Shown: piece after piece, positions 54,683-62,112 of the stretch
Position numbering within the stretch: position 1 is the stretch's first letter
How the letters are laid out: the number at the start of each line of letters is the position of its first letter
NCBI GenBank assembly: GCA_016720925.1
Contig: JADKJR010000001.1
Coordinates: forward strand, 558,001 to 622,000
DNA: 64,000 nt
Source: Betaproteobacteria bacterium
Lineage (GTDB): Bacteria > Pseudomonadota > Gammaproteobacteria > Burkholderiales > Usitatibacteraceae
Reading direction: 5' to 3'
Notes under the pieces: model-generated
Seen by the model: the letters and a program-made list of their open reading frames with translations, nothing else
The model's database searches: none
Told to the model about the DNA's origin: nothing
Position numbers and translations under genes: made by a program

Positions 54683-56803
54683 TCAAAACGAATATGCCGC
54701 ATTGATCCCCACCAGAACATTGCGTCCCGGTGCCGGCTCAAAAAATCGTCCTCTTGCTTCTGCCACGATGACCGAGCCGATATAGCGATGGTCGGTGACA
54801 TTATCAATCCGCACAAACTCGCTGATGCGCCAATTGCCGAGAACGCCCCCGCTGAGTTGCTGCTTGAACCCGGCGCGCATATTGGCGACACCGAATCCCG
54901 CGGCGGCGCCGCTGTTGGCTTCGTTTACATAAACCTTTCCGGATGCACGATATTCGATGGCCGCGTGAAATCCCGACGGCTGATGTCGCCACACGAGTTC
55001 GCCGTATAACACCGACTGCGCAACGCCCGGCAGCATGTTGCCGGCGAGTACCACCACCAGCGGTGTACCGGCGCTATAGGTATCCTTGAAACGCGCGTCC
55101 AACCACGTGTAGGCGGCATAGGTTTCTAAGCCGAGCGGCAAAACACTCTCGAACGAAAGTTCGAATCCGTCGCGCTGCGTTTGCGATGCGTTGCGAAAAT
55201 CGCTGCGTCCGCCGCTTGATCCATTGGTGACGATTTCGTTGCGCGTATCGATGCGAAACAGCGATGCATTGATGCGCGTGCTGCCGCCGAGCACGCCCTT
55301 GACACCGAATTCGGCGTGGCGGCTGGTGGCGGGCTGCAGCGCGAAGTTGAGGCCGGTGGCGCCATTCGGCCGGTAGGCGAGTTCGGCGAAAGTCGGCGTT
55401 TCGAATCCTTCGCCATAGTTGGCGTAGAGATTCCATCGTGGCGCAAGCTTGGCCAATACGCCGAGTAGCGGCGTGGTGCGCGAGTAGCTGACCTTGCCGC
55501 TGTCGTCGGCATTGACGCCGACAATGTAGGCATCGCGCGAGTCGAACTTCACGCGGCTGTGGCGTGCGCCGCCACTGAGGCTCAATTTATCGCTGAGTTG
55601 CCATTCGGCCTGCGTGTAGAAATCGGTATTGGCAACGCGGTCGTCCTCATCGCGCTTGATGGCGCCCTGGGTTCCGGCATTGTTGACGAAGCCGCGCCGC
55701 CGTTCGTCGAGGCGATCGCCGTCAAAACCGGCTGAAAACGTCAGCGCGCGATTTGCCGCAGCGTTCAACGAGAATCGACGTGACCAGCGCAAGCCCACGC
55801 CACCGTAGGTCCGGTCCAGATCCACCACGCCACCCGCGCCCAGTGGCGTGTTGCCATCTTGGCCGAGAAATTGTTTGACCGTGCGGCCACCCCCGTAGAG
55901 CCTTGCCTGCAATGCGCCCGCAGTGTCGGACGCATCGCCAAGGTCATAGACCGCGCCGAGTTGATTCTGGCGAATGCTCTTGCGGGTATTGAACGTTATG
56001 GCCGACGTATCGACCTGTCGCGGGTCGGCTTGCACTTGCGCGCGCGTGAGGCCGAGTGGATCCTGCGTGTCTGGCTGGCTCAGGGCGTTGACCACCAGCG
56101 TGAGTTTTCCATTCCCGAGCGGCAGCTTGAATTTCGCATTGAGCTGATCGCGCGTGGCCGCACTGTGCGCGCGATACCCATCGGTGTCGAAGCGCGAAAT
56201 ATCGACGAGGTAATTCACACTATCCAGCTGTCCGCCGAATTGCAGGCCATACTTTTGCGTGCCGTAGCTTCCGGCATAGAACGAGTTAGTGATCGTCGGC
56301 ACGGTCGGCCCATCGGCGGTAAAAATCTGCACCACGCCACCTGATGAATTGCCGTAGAGGCTTGCAAACGGACCGCGCAACACTTCGATACGCTCCGCCG
56401 ACGATAGGCTGAAGGTCGCGGCTTGTCCCTGTCCATCCGGCATGGTGGCAGGAATGCCATCGGCAATCAGCCGCACGCCGCGCACGCCGAACGTGGAACG
56501 GGCGCCAAAGCCGCGCGAGGACATCTGCAAATCCTGTGCGTAGTTCTGGCGGTTCTGCACCACGATGCCCGGTACGCGATTCAGCGCTTCGGAGAGATTG
56601 ACCTGCGGTTTGCCTTCGCTGATCACGTCCGCGTCGATGCGATCGATCGCCATGGGCAGGTTGAAGCCATCCTGTGTGACGCGAGTCGCGCTGATGACCA
56701 ATTGGGGAATGATTTGCTCATCCGCAACAGGCGCCTGTGCCGCCGCAGGCAGAGCCACATACAGCAGTAGTGCGCAGGCGTTTGAACATGAGCGCCGTGT
56801 CAT
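54683..56803 (-). CDS. TonB-dependent outer-membrane receptor
   Basis: A 706-residue TonB-dependent receptor. The signal peptide ends near AAAQA; the TonB-box region and plug (about 35-155) include LVISATRV, VNLSEALNRVPGIVVQNRQN, SSRGFGARSTFGVRGVRLIA and IEVLRGPFASLYGNSSGGVV. The 22-strand barrel follows, with ANYGEGFETPTFAELAYRPN, and ends in the C-terminal aromatic AAYSF for outer-membrane insertion. It starts 13 bp after the stop of the dehydrogenase/cytochrome gene, so both are one operon; similar pairs suggest uptake of a cofactor such as PQQ or of a sugar-related compound. Confidence 0.94.
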   Translation of the reverse strand: MTRRSCSNACALLLYVALPAAAQAPVADEQIIPQLVISATRVTQDGFNLPMAIDRIDADVISEGKPQVNLSEALNRVPGIVVQNRQNYAQDLQMSSRGFGARSTFGVRGVRLIADGIPATMPDGQGQAATFSLSSAERIEVLRGPFASLYGNSSGGVVQIFTADGPTVPTITNSFYAGSYGTQKYGLQFGGQLDSVNYLVDISRFDTDGYRAHSAATRDQLNAKFKLPLGNGKLTLVVNALSQPDTQDPLGLTRAQVQADPRQVDTSAITFNTRKSIRQNQLGAVYDLGDASDTAGALQARLYGGGRTVKQFLGQDGNTPLGAGGVVDLDRTYGGVGLRWSRRFSLNAAANRALTFSAGFDGDRLDERRRGFVNNAGTQGAIKRDEDDRVANTDFYTQAEWQLSDKLSLSGGARHSRVKFDSRDAYIVGVNADDSGKVSYSRTTPLLGVLAKLAPRWNLYANYGEGFETPTFAELAYRPNGATGLNFALQPATSRHAEFGVKGVLGGSTRINASLFRIDTRNEIVTNGSSGGRSDFRNASQTQRDGFELSFESVLPLGLETYAAYTWLDARFKDTYSAGTPLVVVLAGNMLPGVAQSVLYGELVWRHQPSGFHAAIEYRASGKVYVNEANSGAAAGFGVANMRAGFKQQLSGGVLGNWRISEFVRIDNVTDHRYIGSVIVAEARGRFFEPAPGRNVLVGINAAYSF

Positions 56804-56816
56804 GACATCAAACTCG

Positions 56817-58154
56817 TTACTTCAAGCTTGCCAAGTAACCGGCCATGTCGACGATATCCTGTTCCGACAGCGGTTGGGCGGCGCTCGCCATGGTGCCGTC
56901 AATATCCGGGCGCGCGCCGCTCTTGAAGCCGCGCAATTGCGTGATCAGGTAATCGACCTGCAACCCGGCGACGCGCGGAATATGGTTTTGCCCAGCGTAG
57001 TTTGGCAGGTGGCAGGAACCACAGTGATTGCGCGTGGCGATGGCTTTGCCGGCTTCTACCTTTACGTCGTCGATCTTGATGTCGGACCCGCGCGATTTCT
57101 GAACGGAAAAAAAGGGGGGGACCCCCCCCCCCCCCGGGGGGGGGGGGAGCTTGGCCGCGTGCGGGCTCATTTCAGCGTTCACGCGACGGCCCTCGCGAAA
57201 CTGCAGCAGCTGATAGTAAATATAGAGCGGCGTCTGCGCGGCCAGCGAGGATAGGTGCCTGCGTGCCAGCAGTGGCGGAGTGGGGGGGCGGGGATCGTTG
57301 GGCAGGTCGTCGTTCACCCAGTCGCGGGCATTGTTTGTGAACCACAGTTCCTTGGTAATGGGATGAAACGCCATGCCGACGCTGTTGCGCACACCGGCAG
57401 CGACCGTCTCAAGTACGCCCTTGTCGGGATCGACGCGCACGATCTGCGCATGCGTGACGGGCGGAATCACGATATTGCCCGGCGAGCCGATCTGGAAATA
57501 CAGCCAGCCATCCGGACCGAGCGTCATGAATTTCCAGCCGTGCGGCTCGTCCTTCGGCAGGGCATCGAACACCACCACCGGCTTCGGCGGATTGTCGAGG
57601 TTGGCTTCGATGTTGTCGTAGCGGAGGATGCGCGACAGCTCGGCGACATACAGCGAGCCGTTCTTGAACGCCACGCCGTTCGGGCGGTGCAGCCCCTTGG
57701 CGATGACCTTGGTTTCGCGTTTGCCATCCCTTTCGACGATCGCATAGACGCTACCGACAAAGCGCGTACCAACGAACAACGTACCGTTCGTGCCGAACAC
57801 CATCGAGCGCGCATTGGGAATGCCGCTCGCGTACAGGCTGATCTCGAAACCCGGCGGTAACTTGATCTTGTCGAGCGGGATTTCGTTCGGCGCCAGTGAC
57901 GACATGCCCGGCGGATGCGGACTCAGGTTTGCCGCTTCCTGCGCGGCGGTGCGGCCCTGTGCCCAGGTCGGCGGAATGGGCGGCGGCGCCGGAGGTGTTG
58001 GCGCGGTAACAGAAACGGGTGCGGGGGCTGGTGCGGGTGGCGTCGGTGGGGGCGCCGCGCTGGCGGGCGCGGGCTGCTGGGCATTCAGGTTTGCGGCCAT
58101 CAGCAAGGCCGCCGTTGCCGGGACCAGCACAATCTGTAATTTTGTTTTCAACAT
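56817..58154 (-). CDS. exported sorbosone/PQQ-type sugar dehydrogenase fused to cytochrome c, internally damaged
   Basis: A 445-residue open frame. After the signal peptide and a Pro/Ala-rich linker, a glucose/sorbosone dehydrogenase propeller begins (IKLPPGFEISLYASGIPNAR, LHRPNGVAFKNGSLYVAEL, FHPITKELWFTNNARDW). It breaks off after NDDLPND at a G/C-rich tract (57276-57295). The frame resumes in a cytochrome c (SLAAQTPLYIYYQLLQFREG), is scarred again by homopolymers at 57107-57147, then ends with a complete haem site CGSCH (RNHCGSCHLPNYAG). The second half of the propeller and the first haem are missing. AGGAGG lies before ATG 58154. The likely natural role is periplasmic sugar oxidation coupled to cytochrome c. 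Confidence 0.8.
   Translation of the reverse strand: MLKTKLQIVLVPATAALLMAANLNAQQPAPASAAPPPTPPAPAPAPVSVTAPTPPAPPPIPPTWAQGRTAAQEAANLSPHPPGMSSLAPNEIPLDKIKLPPGFEISLYASGIPNARSMVFGTNGTLFVGTRFVGSVYAIVERDGKRETKVIAKGLHRPNGVAFKNGSLYVAELSRILRYDNIEANLDNPPKPVVVFDALPKDEPHGWKFMTLGPDGWLYFQIGSPGNIVIPPVTHAQIVRVDPDKGVLETVAAGVRNSVGMAFHPITKELWFTNNARDWVNDDLPNDPRPPTPPLLARRHLSSLAAQTPLYIYYQLLQFREGRRVNAEMSPHAAKLPPPPGGGGVPPFFSVQKSRGSDIKIDDVKVEAGKAIATRNHCGSCHLPNYAGQNHIPRVAGLQVDYLITQLRGFKSGARPDIDGTMASAAQPLSEQDIVDMAGYLASLK
57107..57147. other. homopolymer scar in the dehydrogenase/cytochrome gene
   Basis: Seven A, seven G, one A, fourteen C and twelve G follow each other directly. It encodes PPPPGGGGVPPFF where cytochrome relatives have an ordinary helix. 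Such a run is most simply a sequencing or assembly fault. Confidence 0.7.
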
Positions 58155-58423
58155 ATCTCCTCCTGCAAGTTTTTTGGGAATAGAGCTTGTGCAATCCGGC
58201 AAACGGTTCAATGCGGCTTGACCGGATGGATCGTACTTGTTTTTTGCGCGGCTTGCGGCGTGGTTGGGATGGTTCATATTCACAGTGAGGCAAAGGCCGT
58301 CCCGGCAGATCGCGCAAATTTGCGCGATGAGCAGGGCATTGTTGGTGAAATCCTGCGTGGTATCCCCTTTGCAACGCATTTCTTTGCCACAATACAATTT
58401 ACGCGTTGCAATGGGACAGACAC

Positions 58424-59284
58424 ATGAGCGGCATCAATATTGCGCAGTTGCGGCAATCGATCGGGCGGACAATGCGCGACGAAGATGTGGTGAGCGAACG
58501 CCTCGTCAACGAATACCGTGCCACGCTGGCTCCGCATCTCGCTGACGTGCCGGCCGGCGCGGCGCCGCTGGCCATTCACTGGTGTCTCGCGCCGCCGGCC
58601 GCGCCGATGGCGGCATTGGGTGAGGACGGGCACGCGGCGAAGGGCGAATTCCTGCCGCCGGTGCCGCTGCCGCGCCGCATGTGGGCAGGCGGCTCGGTAG
58701 AAACCCTGGCGCCATTGCGGGTGGGCGATCGGGTTCTGCGCACCTCGACCATCGATGACGTGACGCTCAAGGAAGGGCGCAGCGGTGCGTTGTGTTTTGT
58801 CGCCGTACAGCATGAGCTGTCCACTGAACTTGGTCCCGCGATTCGCGAGCGGCATGACATCGTCTATCGCGAGTCGAGTTCGCGCACGACCGCACCAGCC
58901 GGCCGGGCAGTGGTGGGGGCGAAGGTCGAGCCGTCGCGCGCGGACAAGGTGTGGACAATCGAAACGTCGCCGGTTCTCCTGTTCCGCTATTCCGCGCTGA
59001 CCTTCAACGGCCACCGCATTCATTACGATCACCCGTACGTGACGGGCGTGGAAGGCTACGCCGGATTGGTGGTGCATGGGCCGCTGCAGGCGAGCCTGCT
59101 GTTCAATCTCGCCGCCTCACTTGGCGGCAGCGTGCCGCGGTTGTTTGACTATCGTGGCGTGGCGCCGCTGATTGTTGGCACGCCTCTGCGCGTGTGCGGC
59201 AAGCGCGAGGCGACGGGCGAGGTGAAATGCTGGACCGAGACCGACGAAGGCGTAAAGATGGATGCGACGGCGACGTGGTCGTAA
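58424..59284 (+). CDS. FAS1-type/MaoC-like acyl dehydratase
   Basis: A 286-residue cytoplasmic protein with two hot-dog halves, like HTD2 and mesaconyl-C4-CoA hydratase-type enzymes that add or remove water on acyl thioesters. The N-terminal half has the FAS1-like dehydratase pattern (HWCLAPPAAPMAALGEDGHA, GEFLPPVPLPRRMWAGGSVE). The C-terminal half holds FRYSALTFNGHRIHYDHPYV, where the H-x-I-H-Y-D catalytic region is clear, and LVVHGPLQASLLFNL. Divergent from the dehydrogenase operon. ATG 58424 has GGGACA upstream. Substrate unknown. Confidence 0.88.
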   Translation: MSGINIAQLRQSIGRTMRDEDVVSERLVNEYRATLAPHLADVPAGAAPLAIHWCLAPPAAPMAALGEDGHAAKGEFLPPVPLPRRMWAGGSVETLAPLRVGDRVLRTSTIDDVTLKEGRSGALCFVAVQHELSTELGPAIRERHDIVYRESSSRTTAPAGRAVVGAKVEPSRADKVWTIETSPVLLFRYSALTFNGHRIHYDHPYVTGVEGYAGLVVHGPLQASLLFNLAASLGGSVPRLFDYRGVAPLIVGTPLRVCGKREATGEVKCWTETDEGVKMDATATWS

Positions 59285-59374
59285 CGTTTTCCCTGAATCA
59301 TTCGTCAGGCAAACAAATTGCCTGGCTCGATGTTCCCTATTGACCATTCCTTGCTTGAAGCCAACTGCCCCCAA

Positions 59375-59998
59375 ATGAACCCCAATCTCCCGGACCTGGA
59401 AAAAATTACCGATGGCACGCTGGATCATTACAACCAGCGAGCGGAGGATTTCTGGGAAGGCACGCGTGGCCACGATGTCAGCCAGAACATCGGCGCGCTG
59501 CTGCAATATATCGAAGGCGATCCACCGTTCGCGATACTCGATTTTGGGTGCGGACCGGGGCGCGATCTCAAGACTTTTGCCGGACTCGGCCATCACGCGG
59601 CAGGGCTTGAAGGTTCCGCGCGTTTTGCGGAGATGGCGAGGGAATTCAGCGGCTGCGAAGTGTTGCAGCAGGATTTCCTGAGGCTCGATCTGCCGGTCGC
59701 GGCGTTCGATGGCATTTTCGCCAACGCATCGTTGTTTCACGTGCCCAGCGTGGAACTGCCGCGCGTGCTGGGTGAATTGCATGCCGCCCTGAAGCCACGC
59801 GGCGTGCTGTTCGCGTCCAATCCGCACGGCGATAACAGTGAGGGCTGGAACCGCGGCCGCTATGGCGTGTATCACGATCTGGAACATTGGCGCGCGTACA
59901 TGGCGGCGGCGGGCTTTGCCGAATTGACGCACTACTACCGTCCGCCGGGCTTGCCCCGCGATCAGCAGCCGTGGCTGGCAAGCGTATGGCGCAAATGA
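59375..59998 (+). CDS. class I SAM-dependent methyltransferase
   Basis: A 207-residue cytoplasmic methyltransferase. LDHYNQRAEDFWEGTRGHDV precedes motif I ILDFGCGPGRDLKTF; motif II acidic end is AAGLEGSARF, the adenine-binding strand is VLQQDFLRLDLP, and the catalytic-strand segment is FDGIFANASLFHVPSVELPR followed by LKPRGVLFASNPHG. The start could be ATG 59330 or 59375; neither has a strong ribosome-binding site. Its stop overlaps the start of rsuA in ATGA, so the two genes are translationally coupled, which hints at a link to RNA modification but does not prove it. Confidence 0.9.
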   Translation: MNPNLPDLEKITDGTLDHYNQRAEDFWEGTRGHDVSQNIGALLQYIEGDPPFAILDFGCGPGRDLKTFAGLGHHAAGLEGSARFAEMAREFSGCEVLQQDFLRLDLPVAAFDGIFANASLFHVPSVELPRVLGELHAALKPRGVLFASNPHGDNSEGWNRGRYGVYHDLEHWRAYMAAAGFAELTHYYRPPGLPRDQQPWLASVWRK

Positions 59999-60720
59999 AG
60001 CTGGAACAGATTTTGTTCAGCCAGGGATTTGGCGCCCGCAAATTGTGCCGCCTGCTGATTGGAACCGGCGCGGTGCAAGTGGACGGCAATGTCTGCACGG
60101 ACGTCGCCGCCGAATGGGACGTGACGCCGGCTTCGATTGACGGTGACGCCTTCACGTTTTGCGTGGAGGGTGTGCCATGGGAATTCCACGCGAAGGCGTA
60201 TCTGATGCTGCACAAGCCGATGGGTTACGAATGCTCGCAAAAGGCAAAATCGCATCCCAGCGTATACACGTTGTTGCCCGCGCCGCTACGGACGCGTGAC
60301 GTGCAGGCGGTGGGGCGACTGGATCAGGATACGATCGGCATGTTGCTGTTTTCCGACGATGGCCAATTCATTCATCGCATGACCTCGCCCAAACATGAGG
60401 TTCCGAAGATATATGAAGTCACCGCGAGTGAGGCAATCACACCGCAACAAATGGAACGCCTGATCGCCGGTGTGGTGCTCGACGACCACCCGGACCCTGT
60501 GCGGGCGCTGGGCTGTGCACTCACCGGCACGCGAACATTGCGGCTCACGCTGACGTCGGGCAAATACCATCAAGTCAAACGCATGTTGGCCGCCGTGGGA
60601 AACCATGTCGACAGCCTGCATCGCAGTCAGATTGGACAACTGTCGATGCCGCCTGATTTGGCGCTGGGCCAATGGCGCTGGCTCACGCCTCATGAATTGT
60701 TATTGGCGAGTACTGATTGA
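59995..60720 (+). CDS. rsuA: 16S rRNA pseudouridine synthase RsuA family
   Basis: A 241-residue enzyme that isomerises a uridine (position 516 in Escherichia coli 16S rRNA) to pseudouridine. The N-terminal S4 RNA-binding domain is KLEQILFSQGFGARKLCRLL to GAVQVDG; the catalytic domain has LMLHKPMGYECS and the catalytic D110 in AVGRLDQDTIGMLLFSDDG, then KIYEV and the LTLTSGKYHQVKRMLAAVGN motif of the RsuA/RluE group. ATG 59995 overlaps the methyltransferase stop; ATG 59986 is also in frame. Confidence 0.93.
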   Translation: MKLEQILFSQGFGARKLCRLLIGTGAVQVDGNVCTDVAAEWDVTPASIDGDAFTFCVEGVPWEFHAKAYLMLHKPMGYECSQKAKSHPSVYTLLPAPLRTRDVQAVGRLDQDTIGMLLFSDDGQFIHRMTSPKHEVPKIYEVTASEAITPQQMERLIAGVVLDDHPDPVRALGCALTGTRTLRLTLTSGKYHQVKRMLAAVGNHVDSLHRSQIGQLSMPPDLALGQWRWLTPHELLLASTD

Positions 60721-60833
60721 ATGCGAAATTGCCGCTTACCTTGCGATGCGGCGGCACGTTTGGTGTATTCGTCGCGTCGCGCCTGACGAAACATAACAGG
60801 CTGCAAGCAGACTGCCGTTTGCAAAAGTAGCAA

Positions 60834-60897
60834 ACACTAGTATTGGCGGTGCTTTCCAAGGCGTTTCGGCTGGAAAAGCCCGCCGATGCTTGAGTTT
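60834..60897 (+). repeat. palindromic dispersed element, copy 12
   Basis: Left arm AAACACTAGTATTGGCGGTGC, inner CTTTCCAAGGCGTTTCGG and TGGAAAAG, right arm CCCGCCGATGCTTGAGTTT; arms and inner stem pair well. It lies after rsuA in a 534-bp gap before the protease gene; the rest of the gap shows nothing clear. Confidence 0.82.
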
Positions 60898-61254
60898 CGT
60901 GTATTTGTCGGCAACAAGTGTCGCCACGATGCCCGCGGGAGGCCGCCGATCTTGCAACGAGGTCAACAGGGCCGCGCCGCCGGTTGCCGACACTGCAAAT
61001 GCCTCCGTCATGTGCCGCCTGTTGCAGGTATTTCCTCTTGGGCGGCGCCGCCACTCAGTTCGGGCCGCGCCAATAACGTTTATCTAACGCTGGCGGGGTG
61101 GTGCGCGTTACGCGCCACCAACATACTCAACAGCATGGGATTGCGGCAACAGAAAGCGTGCCATCACGGTGAATCTGGCTTGGGATCGGATTGCCGAATC
61201 AAACGAAATGCAGATTCAACGATGTTGATACTTTTTCTGCACGGGGAGACAGAA

Positions 61255-62112
61255 ATGACCAGCGCAATCGAAGAGTCCGCAGACGGAGTGAAAATGCCAA
61301 ACCCCAGCATTGGCGTGGCGCTTGGAGCATTATTGGCTGGAAAAGTCCGCCAGTGCTGGCGTTTTGCCCTCGCGCTCATTGCGCTTGGGCTCGTCCTGGG
61401 GAATTCAGGCATGGTGCGAGCTATCGTGGGAGGCGCCACCATTCCTGCGCCGCAAGTTGCGCCGGGCGGAACCTTCGAGTGGCTGGTGCGGCTGGAAGGC
61501 CCCGGCGGAAGATGCACAGGTTCCTTGATTGCCGCCGACTGGGTGCTGACCGCAGCGCATTGCGGGAACCCTACCGTCGCCTTTATTGGAAACGACACGG
61601 TTGGAGTGGCAATCGTGGAGGTAGTTCTTCATCCTTCATTTACCTCCGGGCAGCCCCAGTTTGATGCCTCGCTTCTTCGCATCGCGACGCCCAGCGCGAT
61701 CCGTCCGGTGAACCGCTCGGTCGCGTCTCTTACCATCACCGCCGGGCAAACTCCGATCACGCTGGCGGGATGGGGCGTCGCCAACTCTGGTGGCGCGCCG
61801 GTGGCAGAACCCCGCGCGGGCGACACGACCGTTACGTCGGTCAACACTCAGGTGCTCACCACCGGGGCTCCGACGATCGGCTGCGACGGCGACAGCGGAG
61901 GCCCGATGCTCTATCGGGGGACGCTAGTGGGAGTGATGTCGTCAACCGATGCGACGTGCAGCACTTTTACCGCGGGCGCTCGTTTTAGATCAATCGCAGA
62001 CTGGGTCACGAGCATCGCGGGGCCTAGCTCGCCAATCGCCCCCTGTCGTGCGCAGTGGCGAACTAACCGTGGTTTTGGGCAGCAGCTTCGGAATACCGTA
62101 CGAGTTCTCTGA
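61255..62112 (+). CDS. secreted trypsin-like serine protease, N-terminal part of a frameshifted large protein
   Basis: The protease frame reads a signal peptide with a long n-region, h-region FALALIALGLVLGNSGMVRA, and then the mature start IVGGATI. The S1 catalytic triad is H102 (VLTAAHC), D137 (FDASLLRI) and S214 (GCDGDSGGPM). The domain ends at ADWVTSIAG (about residue 255). The frame then runs into a short unrelated tail; the natural continuation is in another frame (next entry), reached if one C is removed from the C5 run at 62039-62043. GGGGAGAC precedes ATG 61255. Repeat copy 13 encodes about residues 16-37. Confidence 0.9.
   Translation: MTSAIEESADGVKMPNPSIGVALGALLAGKVRQCWRFALALIALGLVLGNSGMVRAIVGGATIPAPQVAPGGTFEWLVRLEGPGGRCTGSLIAADWVLTAAHCGNPTVAFIGNDTVGVAIVEVVLHPSFTSGQPQFDASLLRIATPSAIRPVNRSVASLTITAGQTPITLAGWGVANSGGAPVAEPRAGDTTVTSVNTQVLTTGAPTIGCDGDSGGPMLYRGTLVGVMSSTDATCSTFTAGARFRSIADWVTSIAGPSSPIAPCRAQWRTNRGFGQQLRNTVRVL
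61299..61365 (+). repeat. palindromic dispersed element, copy 13 (inside a coding region)
   Basis: Left arm AAACCCCAGCATTGGCGTGG, inner TTGGAGC and GCTGGAAAAG, right arm CCGCCAGTGCTGGCGTTTT. It falls within the first 37 codons of the protease gene, contributing PSIGVALGALLAGKVRQCWR-like sequence ahead of the signal peptide core. Confidence 0.78.

Noticed and set aside
57114..57147. G/C homopolymers as a G-quadruplex regulatory element
   Set aside because: They sit inside a coding region in place of conserved cytochrome sequence, so a data fault is more likely than a functional quadruplex.
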